Assembly: GCA_036924285.1 (NCBI GenBank)
Contig: JAYKYS010000011.1
Coordinates: 6,944,001-7,008,000 of the forward strand
Direction of reading: 5' to 3'
Source: Asterella californica
Taxonomy: Eukaryota; Streptophyta; Marchantiopsida; Marchantiales; Aytoniaceae
Length of the DNA stretch: 64,000 nt
Positions 34,477 through 42,765 of the stretch are shown here, in pieces (the stretch's first letter is position 1; each line of letters starts with the position of its first letter). Under the pieces are notes generated by a model. That model had not been told where the DNA came from. It ran no database searches and worked only from the letters and a program-made list of their open reading frames with translations. The translations under genes were made by a program, and so were the position numbers.

Positions 34477-34953
34477 ATGAGTGGAAATTCAAAAGATTGG
34501 AAAGTTAGACTTAGAAACCTTCCTCAAGGTTTAGATGTCATAGTAAGCGTCGGAGAGAGCTCGAAAGAGATTATCGTTGAGTTTGAGAACCCTAGTACAA
34601 AACCTCAAGTAGAATCTCCACGGAGAAGAGTAGAAACCGACTTGTGGTGTTATTTCTGTAGAGGGTTGGGACATAAAGTAGTGAATTGTCCAACTAGAAT
34701 CAGAACCGAGAGAGCTAAAGGGAAGCGGGAGTTTACTGATTTAAGTCTTCGAATGGGTCCATCGTCACCAGCGCCAATTCATCTTCTAGGCGAAGATCCT
34801 TGTCCAAGTTGTGGAGTGGGTGATCTATCAAGAGGACACAAGTGCGTCGATGTGGCCGCCCTACTTACGTCCGTAGTCGAGAAGTTGGACGAGACTCAAA
34901 GAGCTGAGACGGAGAAGTTGTCGACTTCAAAGGAGGACTCGGCTGAGTTGTGA
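34477..34953 (+). CDS. Small ORF 2 of element V with zinc knuckle
   Basis: 158 residues from the ATG at 34477. A retroviral-type zinc knuckle CYFCRGLGHKVVNC (CX2CX4HX4C) lies near residue 60. A second Cys/His cluster CPSCGVGDLSRGHKC (CX2CX7HX2C) lies near residue 111. The C-terminus is charged and probably helical (VEKLDETQRAETEKL). It is separate from the gag-pol frame, which has its own zinc knuckle. Likely a nucleic-acid-binding accessory protein; that is inference from the two fingers. It ends 213 bp before the gag-pol ATG. Confidence 0.65.
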   Translation: MSGNSKDWKVRLRNLPQGLDVIVSVGESSKEIIVEFENPSTKPQVESPRRRVETDLWCYFCRGLGHKVVNCPTRIRTERAKGKREFTDLSLRMGPSSPAPIHLLGEDPCPSCGVGDLSRGHKCVDVAALLTSVVEKLDETQRAETEKLSTSKEDSAEL

Positions 34954-35166
34954 TGGAGATCGTCATTCGGATGGTGGAGAAGGCGGTGATGCGACTCAGA
35001 CTCATGATTACCTTGGGGGAAGAGATGGCACAAGAGGTGTTGTTACAACCATTTCCTTTCATTTTACCTATGGTAGATTATTCGCGAATGGAATTGGTGA
35101 TGTTCGTACTCTTTTAGCGAGTAGTTATTGCACGACGATTAGAAGAGTAGAAAGAGTAGTTACAAG

Positions 35167-38100
35167 ATGGGAAAGCTACCCGTGTTTCATGGGAAGGACA
35201 ATGAAGATGTAGAACCGTTTGTTCGAGACTTCAAAAGGGGTTGCATCGGAAACAACGTGAGAAGGAAGGAAGAATGGGTGTTGTTACTGCCAGAGTTTTT
35301 AGAAGATTTTGCTCTTACGTGGTATGAAGACCGAGTGAAGAGCCAGACACCTGGTGCAGTTGAGGACACATGGGAGACGTTGAGTAATGCACTCATCGAA
35401 GAATTTCTTCCAGAAGAGAGTTATGAGAAGCTCATGGTGGAGCTTACTCATTTGAAGCAACGTGACGACGAGAAAGTTCGGCAATATGCCGAAAGGGTGG
35501 ATAAGTTGGAGCAACGGTTTCGGACGGTCCTACGGAAGAGTGGAGACAATGTGGAACTAACGATGGCGGGGATTGGAGCAGTGCTGACCAAGAACTTGGT
35601 GGGAGGGTTGAGACCTTCAATTCGAACCCAAGTGAGGTACGAGAAGCCAGCAACCAAAGCGGAGGCCATCAAGATAGCGACAAATATGGAAGAGAGTTTG
35701 GATGAAGGAGATATCATCCAACCTCATCATGCTGCTCTGGTGTCAACTCCGACTCCTGGTGTAGCCACAACGATCGCACCTGCACCATCACAATTGGTGA
35801 TTGCTTCAACGTCAGCTCCTACTCCAACGGTGGTGCCAAGACCGTTTGTCCCAACAACGATGTCTACTGCCACCTCTGATTTTCATGCCGAGCTGAAGAG
35901 CATCACTGACACTCTTGCGGATCTCAAGATAAACGTGGTACAGTTACGAGAATGGAGGAACAAAGGTGGAGGAGGAGGTCAAAGAGGTTACGACAACAAT
36001 CCCAACCGAGGAAATCAAGGTAACTTTGGAGGCAACCAAGGTAACTTTGGAGGAATCACTTGTTGGACGTGTGGAGGTTCTCATTTTCAGCGAAATTGTC
36101 CTAACAACGGAGCAAGAGGTGCCGAAGCTGTCAGAATGAATGTGGGTGGAGGAAATCCATCACAAGGACGAGACAAAGGGGTGGCTACTATCGATGTCGT
36201 GCGAGATCCCATCTACGAGAAAGGAGAGAGTTCAAACTCTTCTCATGCACCGGTGGAGCTTTTAGCTCAAGAAAGAAAAAGAACTCGATTTTCTGATGAA
36301 CCGGTTTTCATGGAGGAGTCAGCAAGTAGAAGTACTCGTTCGAGTAATGTTTCGAGTACACCAAGGGAGCCAAGAAGGAAGCTGGGGATGGCGGATTTCA
36401 CCATTTCATCTTCCCAAGCGGGATATGATGTGGTTGAAGATGTGGGTGCTCAGAAAGCCAACATCACTGTTGGACAACTGATCGCACTTAATCCCAGCTT
36501 ACGAAGGGAACTGAGAGGAGGACTGAGTTCTAAGAGAAGCAAGAAGAAGAAACCCAAGAGCAAGACATCAAAGTCAGTGGGAGTTGGTGTGGTGGATGTG
36601 CATGCTTCAGAGGTATGCACTAGGGCTTCAAAGATTGAAGTCCGATTGAATGGTCACTACGTCTCTGACGTATTGGTGGATGGAGGGTCGGCTGTAAACG
36701 CCATATCGGAGAGGTTGATGAAGAAGTTGGGAATGGAACCAACTCGCCCGGCTAGCATTGTCGTGGGGATGGCTAACAAGCAACGGGTAAGACCTCTTGG
36801 TGTGTTAGAGAAGGTGGTCGTGTCTGTGATGGGAGTTCAAACATTGATGTCCTTTCAAGTGTTAAAGGACTCTAGTTATGATTTGCTCCTAGGTAGGCCT
36901 TGGTTGAGAGCTGTGCGCACCACGGATAGGTGGCACAAGGGATACTTACGAATTGGGCCTAGAGATCATAGAGTGATAGTTCCTCTCTCGGGTGTTGGAG
37001 TTGTGACTTCTGACTCTGATAGACCCACTAGTGACTACTGGGAATCTGATACGGAGGATGATCAGAGTGTCTCGGAAGTAGATACTGGGGATTCTTACGA
37101 CCAAGAATCCTCGTCTGAGGATGAAGGATTTGGTCGAGACGAATCAGTACATCAGCTTAGTGCTATTGACTTGTTGCCTCGACCAGCAGTGGAGAAAGAT
37201 CCTGACAAAGAAGAGTTGAGTGAGGCAGAGATTGTGAGAAGACTCTCTACCCTGAAGTTTGGTATCAATGTCACTCAAGAAGAGAAAAGTAGATTCCTAG
37301 ATATATTTCGAAAATATATCCATGTGTTTGCTTTCAGCTACAAGGATTTGAAGGAGGTGACCCTCGAGACTCATCGAATCGAATTGGAGGAGAACGCAAG
37401 ACCAGTTCGACAGAAGCAGAGAAGGGTCAATCCTACAACGGCAATGATGGTCAAGGAGGAGATAGACAAGTTGAAGGAGGCGAGTTTCATCTATGAGGTG
37501 GAGAACTCAGAATGGGTTTCACCCATTGTGATTGTCAAGAAGAAGAATGGTAAGCTGCGAGTGTGCATAGACTATAAGAAGCTGAATGCAATTACCAAGA
37601 AGGACTATTATCCTCTACCATTTATAGATGAGATTTTGGAGGAAGTTGCCGGTCATGAGTGGTACAGCTTTGGTGATGGTTATAGTGGATACAACCAGAT
37701 CAAGATAGCACATGAGTACCAGCAGTTGACTACTTTCACTACTCCTTGGGGAACATTTGCATTTCGAGTGATGCCATTCGGACTGTGTAATGTTCCGGCC
37801 ACGTTTCAGAGGTTCATGAACAAGGTGTTCGAACCATTCATAGGAAAGTTTGTTCGTGATTTCATTGATGATTTCTGTGTGTACGGAAGAAAGGAGGACC
37901 ACTTTGATCATGTGATCAAAGTTCTGCAGCGGTTGGAGCAAGCTAACGCTTCTCTGAATCCAGAGAAGTGCATCTTTGGCTGCGAAGAAGGTCTGCTGTT
38001 AGGGCACATCATTTCCAAGAATGGGATTGCGGTAGATCCTGAAAAGGTGAAGAAGATTGTGGATCTTCCATTTCCGATCAACTTGACAAAGTTGAGGCAG

Positions 38101-40053
38101 TTTCTTGGCATGGTTGGATATTATCGTAGGTTTGTCTTTTCCTTCTCAAACAAAGCAATAGCTTTGACTATGTACATGAAGAAGGGAGTTGATTTTGACT
38201 TGATAGTGCATGATCAGAAGGCAAAGGAAGCATTTGAGGAGCTGAAAAAGGCATTGGTGACAGCTCCTATACTTGCTAAACCTGAGTGGAGTAAAGCATT
38301 TATTCTGTATACGGATGCCTCCAATGTAGCAATCGGATGTACATTAAGTCAGCTAGATGGAGATGGGCATGATCATCCTATAGCTTATGCTAGTAGGCAG
38401 ATGGTTCCAGCGGAGAAGAATTACTCCGTGACTGAACGAGAAGGATTAGCGGTGATCTTTGGATTGAAGAAATTCCGACATTACTTGCTAGGAGGGAAAT
38501 TTTCCATAGTCACAGATCACAAGGCTTTAAAGTATATCTTTAATAAGCCTAATGCCGAAGGTCGTATTGCTCGTTGGAAGATCCTTCTAACAGAATACGA
38601 TTATGTGATCGAAGATAGACCAGGGAAAAAGCATGCGAATGCTGATCTTTTGTCGAGGGCTTATGATGATGAGGGAGAAGAACCATTTGACGATTCGTTT
38701 CCAGACGAGCATCTGATGACCATCACAAGCATTGAGGAGATACCGGACGAGTATAAGGAAATCTGGAGTTTCCTTGCAGATGGCTCTTTTCCGGAAGGTA
38801 TGCATACCCGAGAACGTAACGCGTTGATCAAGAGATGCAAACCTTACACCATGGTGGAGGGAATTCTATTTCATCAAGGAGCAGATGGCTTACTAAGGAG
38901 AGCAGTTGGTCAGAAGGAGGCGTTCAAGCTGATGCACGAGTTTCACGATGGCACTGTTTGCGGAGGTCACTTTGCTGGTAAGATAACAGCTTTCAAGATT
39001 TTGGATGCGGGTTATCACTGGAGAGGGATTTTCAAGGAGTGTTTAGACTATTGCAAAACTTGCGATGTATGTCAAGCATTTGCTCTGAAGTCTACTAGAA
39101 CACCTCCGTTAAGATCAATTCCAATATTAGGACCATTTGAGAAGTGGGGTATTGACTTTGTAGGTCCTCTCAATAAGACACCTCGAGGAAATAGATACAT
39201 TGTAGTCGCCACTGACTATTGTACCAAGTGGGTAGAGGCTAGACCTTTGAGAGAGACCAATGAAACAGAAGTCGGTAGATTCTTATGGGAGAGGATCATC
39301 ACCAGATTTGGATGTCCGTTAGAGTTGGTCTCGGATAGAGGAGGAGAGTTTGTAGGGAGCATGACTACTGCTAAGCTACAACACTTTTCTATCAAGGCAC
39401 AAGTAACGACCTCATACAAGCCAAATGCTAATGGTCTTGCGGAGAAGACCAATCTTACACTTTGTATGATGCTCGCCAAAGATGCTGGTGTTGAGACTGC
39501 GAAACATACTTGGGATAAGAGGCTACATGCCATCTTATGGGAGTACCGAACGACAACAAAGACTTCTACTGGGTACTCTCCATTTCGACTGGTTTATGGA
39601 GTGGAGTCCAAGTTGCCCATCCAATTCGAATTGGATACTTTTCAAACTATTCAACGAAAGTTGAAGAGGTCGAGAGGAGAAGACGTGGTCAGATCAAGAA
39701 GGGAGCAACTCATGGAGTTGGAAGAGACCCGAGCGATAGCGATGATCCGGATGGAACGAGCTCAAGCGTATCAAAAGAAGAGTTACGACAAAAGGTTGGG
39801 CAAGAGGGAGGTAAAACCTTTTCAAGTCGGAGATTGGGTTATGTTGTATGATGCTATCAGATTCAAGAGGGCTAGGAAGAAGTTTCTTCCGAGATATTTT
39901 GGTCCTTTTGTTGTAGATAAGGTGTGGAGCAACTTCACATATGACCTTCAGGAGCTGGGAGGAAGGAGATTCGATCGGGTAAATCATGACAAGTTGAAGT
40001 TGTTTCATCAACGAAAGTTCTCTCTTCACTCCGAGGACGGAGCGAAAATTTAG
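35167..40053 (+). CDS. Gag-Pol polyprotein of element V, 1628 residues, intact
   Basis: ATG at 35167. Gag capsid lies at residues 1-190 (FALTWYEDRVKS, LKQRDDEKVRQYAERVD). A Gly/Asn-rich repeat and the zinc knuckle CWTCGGSHFQRNC (CX2CX3HX4C) lie near 299-311. The protease has VLVDGGSAVNAIS near 501 (DGG for DSG). The RT runs from about 795 (GKLRVCIDYKKLNAITKKD, YSGYNQIKIA, MPFGLCNVPATFQRFM) with catalytic FIDDFCVYG near 899. RNase H is near 1046 (LYTDASNVAIGCTLSQLDG). The integrase has its HHCC zinc region near 1257-1300 and catalytic Asp in GIDFVGP (about 1329), Asp in SDRGGEF (about 1389) and Glu in NGLAEKTN (about 1424). A GPY-like tail (FLPRYFGPFVVDKVW) follows. No chromodomain is seen. 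All catalytic residues are present and there are no stops, so the element could be autonomous. It ends 13 bp before the PPT and LTR. Confidence 0.96.
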   Translation: MGKLPVFHGKDNEDVEPFVRDFKRGCIGNNVRRKEEWVLLLPEFLEDFALTWYEDRVKSQTPGAVEDTWETLSNALIEEFLPEESYEKLMVELTHLKQRDDEKVRQYAERVDKLEQRFRTVLRKSGDNVELTMAGIGAVLTKNLVGGLRPSIRTQVRYEKPATKAEAIKIATNMEESLDEGDIIQPHHAALVSTPTPGVATTIAPAPSQLVIASTSAPTPTVVPRPFVPTTMSTATSDFHAELKSITDTLADLKINVVQLREWRNKGGGGGQRGYDNNPNRGNQGNFGGNQGNFGGITCWTCGGSHFQRNCPNNGARGAEAVRMNVGGGNPSQGRDKGVATIDVVRDPIYEKGESSNSSHAPVELLAQERKRTRFSDEPVFMEESASRSTRSSNVSSTPREPRRKLGMADFTISSSQAGYDVVEDVGAQKANITVGQLIALNPSLRRELRGGLSSKRSKKKKPKSKTSKSVGVGVVDVHASEVCTRASKIEVRLNGHYVSDVLVDGGSAVNAISERLMKKLGMEPTRPASIVVGMANKQRVRPLGVLEKVVVSVMGVQTLMSFQVLKDSSYDLLLGRPWLRAVRTTDRWHKGYLRIGPRDHRVIVPLSGVGVVTSDSDRPTSDYWESDTEDDQSVSEVDTGDSYDQESSSEDEGFGRDESVHQLSAIDLLPRPAVEKDPDKEELSEAEIVRRLSTLKFGINVTQEEKSRFLDIFRKYIHVFAFSYKDLKEVTLETHRIELEENARPVRQKQRRVNPTTAMMVKEEIDKLKEASFIYEVENSEWVSPIVIVKKKNGKLRVCIDYKKLNAITKKDYYPLPFIDEILEEVAGHEWYSFGDGYSGYNQIKIAHEYQQLTTFTTPWGTFAFRVMPFGLCNVPATFQRFMNKVFEPFIGKFVRDFIDDFCVYGRKEDHFDHVIKVLQRLEQANASLNPEKCIFGCEEGLLLGHIISKNGIAVDPEKVKKIVDLPFPINLTKLRQFLGMVGYYRRFVFSFSNKAIALTMYMKKGVDFDLIVHDQKAKEAFEELKKALVTAPILAKPEWSKAFILYTDASNVAIGCTLSQLDGDGHDHPIAYASRQMVPAEKNYSVTEREGLAVIFGLKKFRHYLLGGKFSIVTDHKALKYIFNKPNAEGRIARWKILLTEYDYVIEDRPGKKHANADLLSRAYDDEGEEPFDDSFPDEHLMTITSIEEIPDEYKEIWSFLADGSFPEGMHTRERNALIKRCKPYTMVEGILFHQGADGLLRRAVGQKEAFKLMHEFHDGTVCGGHFAGKITAFKILDAGYHWRGIFKECLDYCKTCDVCQAFALKSTRTPPLRSIPILGPFEKWGIDFVGPLNKTPRGNRYIVVATDYCTKWVEARPLRETNETEVGRFLWERIITRFGCPLELVSDRGGEFVGSMTTAKLQHFSIKAQVTTSYKPNANGLAEKTNLTLCMMLAKDAGVETAKHTWDKRLHAILWEYRTTTKTSTGYSPFRLVYGVESKLPIQFELDTFQTIQRKLKRSRGEDVVRSRREQLMELEETRAIAMIRMERAQAYQKKSYDKRLGKREVKPFQVGDWVMLYDAIRFKRARKKFLPRYFGPFVVDKVWSNFTYDLQELGGRRFDRVNHDKLKLFHQRKFSLHSEDGAKI

Positions 40054-40066
40054 TCCGGGGGTAAAA
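40054..40066 (+). promoter_or_regulatory. Polypurine tract of element V
   Basis: TCCGGGGGTAAAA directly before the 3' LTR. Confidence 0.75.
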
Positions 40067-40980
40067 TGTAACGACCTATGTTACACATAGGAAGTTTGTC
40101 AATTAGTAAGGTGTTTAGTTATAACTAAGGGTTGAGAATGTTTATTTGCTGCCAAAGTACTTTTAGGAGGTATCAAGTTAGTCATGACTAGCTAAAAGTT
40201 AGTTATGGTTAAACTTAGCTGTACTTTTGGCAGAATTCAGATATTTGCTAAAGAGTGAGCACTACTATCTTGTCATCTTGTCTAAAAGGTAGAAAGGAGG
40301 TGGAAAGTATCTCTTATCTCCTTTTTGACTTGATATTAGTGGTTGGATTAAAGTTGTGGACTTTGTGGGCATTAAAAACAAGAAGAGATTCCACATGTTT
40401 CCTTTTTAGTGGGTCCTAGTGTAGAGGGGGGTGGAAATTCGAGATTCCTTGAGAATATTCCAGAATCCTTCTAGAAGTTGTTGACTTTGAAGGAATAAGC
40501 CCATGTGAAAAGGTAAAAAGCCCATGTGATCAATGCTTTTACCTTAAGTAATATCTTAGTAAAACCCGGTAAAAGTAGTTACGGCTGAGTTACCGAGGGT
40601 ACCAAAGTAAAAACCTAGAATGTATAAATAGAGGAGTAGAGAAGAGCTCCTCATCCTTGTTTTCACATCGTCGTAATGACAACTTGAGTAATATAGAGAG
40701 TGTGGGATATTTTTAGCATGTGAGAACTTGAGAGACGTCGTTAGAATGGAGGATTTTAGTGGATGAGATTATGGAGATTTTAGTTGATAAGTTTGTGGGT
40801 GTATGAATGAGAGTGAACTTAGCATTTTTCCCTTCAAGATTCATGGTGTGCTTCCATCAAAGCCATCAGAGGTGACCCCTGAGTGAGAGACAGGCCCGAC
40901 AGTTGCAGATTCGTGGATGACGATCGTGGAGGTTGAGAGATCGGGGGGTAGTTGATCGTTAGGACCGCGGAGGGTTTACA
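40067..40980 (+). repeat. 3' LTR of element V
   Basis: 914 bp, seemingly identical to 32219-33133 except one base fewer in a G-run. TATAAATA at 40623-40630. It is followed by GTAC (40981-40984). Confidence 0.95.
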
Positions 40981-42722
40981 GTACAGCAGCCTCCGGCTCT
41001 TGCTCCTAGATCTGTTATTCCTGTAGAAGCGCCTCCAGTGCTAGTTGTGCCAGTTCCTGCACAGAGGGTACCTGTTCAGAGGGTGGTTGAGAACCAGGGT
41101 CAGCATAATCAAATTGAGGAGTTGATCCGACAGATGCGTGAATTGAAAGTAGAGCTGGTTGGTTTACATAGGGAGCTCCCACCAACGCCTGGTGCTGCTC
41201 GTCCAGGGGGTGCTCCTGTCCGTAGGTGTATCTGGTGTGACAGTCCAGATCATCTTCGAGGAGATTGCCAAGAGCTTACAGCTGCTCTACGAGATGGTGT
41301 GGTTCGCTTTCAAAATGATAGACTGCACCTTGTTTCTACCGGAGAGCCATTAAACACGCAGTTTGGACGAGGAGGTATGAGGAGTCTACCTCAAGTCGCT
41401 GCAACTGCAACAGTAACTACAATAACAGTACCGCCGATGAATCTTGATGTGTATGCTGGGCATATTGAAGTTTCTTCTAGCCCTACTTTGCTGGATAGGT
41501 CTCTTGATAGGAACAGTACTGAGGTTCCTTCTAAGGTGTTGAAAAGAGGAGCAGAAACTATCCGTAGAGTCACAGGGTGGAAAGATCCCGTAGATACAGC
41601 GTCCATTAAAGCTTTCTTGGACGTAGATAAGCATGTTCATTGGCAAGACGCTTCTGTAGAAGAGAAGAGGTGACGAGATGCCTCTGAGCTTGAAACTGGG
41701 AATCCAAAGGAGACTAGAGAGGGACAGGGACAGAGGGTCACTAGAAGACGTGCAGCTCCTCCAGAGGATGTTCCGTCTACCTCACAAACTCCACCATCTG
41801 CTCCAGGTCCAATGGAGGACGTACAGAGACAACAGCAGGAACCAACAACTGCTGGCAGAAGGTTCACTGCTCAAGAGAAGGAGAAAGGACCTGCTTACAA
41901 GCTGGCTGCAGATATTGAGACCTCCACTGATCTTAAAAGCATTCTGGAGCAGAGGATATTAGATGCACGGGTTGAGTTTTCGCTTCGAGAAGTTCTTGGC
42001 ATCGCAAAGAGAGAGTTTCATGAGCTGATTATTGATGTCATCAAGCGAAAGAGGCAAGTCATATCCGAGCAGGTAGAGAGCCAAATGATAGATGTGATAG
42101 GAGTTTCTGTAAATGATGTGGAGTTTGGGAAGGTGCATTTTCAGGAGACTGGAGACAGGAGGTACCAGCAGGAGGCGTTAGTTGCTGGAACTAGCACTAT
42201 TGAAGCTGATGATGATGAAGCTGATGGGGAGAGTCCAACGGTTGACAGTGACTTCAAGAAGAGGCATTGGGCTCGTGCTACAACTGCCACACGGGTACGT
42301 CTTGGGAGTTTGCCTGAACCTATTGCTGCTTTAGTTGACCACGGATCCGAAATCAATATCATGTCACGAGAGATATATGAGAGAGGACTATGGCCTATCG
42401 AGCTGAATCATGGATGGGTACTACGTGCTGCTAACAACCAGAAGGGAGAGTTGTACGGAGCCTGTCCTAACGTGAGAGTGAGGATAGGTGATGTAGAAGT
42501 AGATCAGCACTTTTTTGTGCAATCTTCTGCTTCGTATCCAGTCATTCTTGGTCAACCCTATATCACTGCAGTGCGCATGGAGACCAAAGTGATGGACGAT
42601 GGGTCGCACTTTGCTAGGATCCGTAGTCCTGATGACAGACGTTCTGTTCAATTTCTGAATGTTCGGTCAAACCACGAGCGAAACAGACAGACCTTGAGGG
42701 ACTCCCCTATTTGTAGAGGTAA

Positions 42723-42765
42723 GGGTTTTTAGAACCCACTCTTGTAGAGCGGGAAGACAAGAGTG
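42723..42765 (+). promoter_or_regulatory. Candidate -1 ribosomal frameshift signal, element III
   Basis: GGGTTTT at 42723-42729 is in frame as G GGT TTT, directly before TAG (42730-42732). After a 7-nt spacer comes CACTCTTG (42737-42744), a 13-nt loop and CAAGAGTG (42758-42765). Moving back one base at TTT opens a frame without stops that joins the pol ATG at 42783 in phase. Spacer and loop lengths equal those in element II; the seventh stem pair is T-A here and C-G there. Confidence 0.78.

Larger units (their letters stand above)
32219..40980 (+). mobile_element. Element V: intact, apparently young Ty3/gypsy LTR retrotransposon, plus strand
   Basis: LTRs at 32219-33133 and 40067-40980 (915 and 914 bp) appear identical except for one G in a G-run near 32580/40430. 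The ends are TGTAA...TTACA, flanked by GTAC. Internal order: PBS (33138), repeated leader, two short ORFs, a single 1628-codon gag-pol, and PPT (40054). It belongs to a different lineage from II-IV: different ends, a tRNA-Asp-like primer site, one long frame and RT motif FIDD. It is the last insertion in the nest and nothing interrupts it. Confidence 0.95.
31423..42732 (+). pseudogene. Gag-protease of element III, split by element V and carrying two nonsense codons
   Basis: Segment 1 is 31423-32218 and segment 2 is 40985-42732; element V plus one GTAC sits between them. Without it the frame is continuous over 848 codons. Segment 1 starts with an Ala/Ser/Thr-rich stretch, then a capsid-like helical region (GRFEGRDISRYLREYRGE). 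Segment 2 has the zinc knuckle CIWCDSPDHLRGDC near 41230 and a protease with ALVDHGSEINIMS near 42330, then VILGQPYITAVRMETKV. Nonsense codons are TAA at 31777-31779 (Gln in element II) and TGA at 41671-41673 (Arg in element II). The final TAG at 42730 is itself a substitution of the CAG seen in element II, and it overlaps the frameshift signal. Confidence 0.9.
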
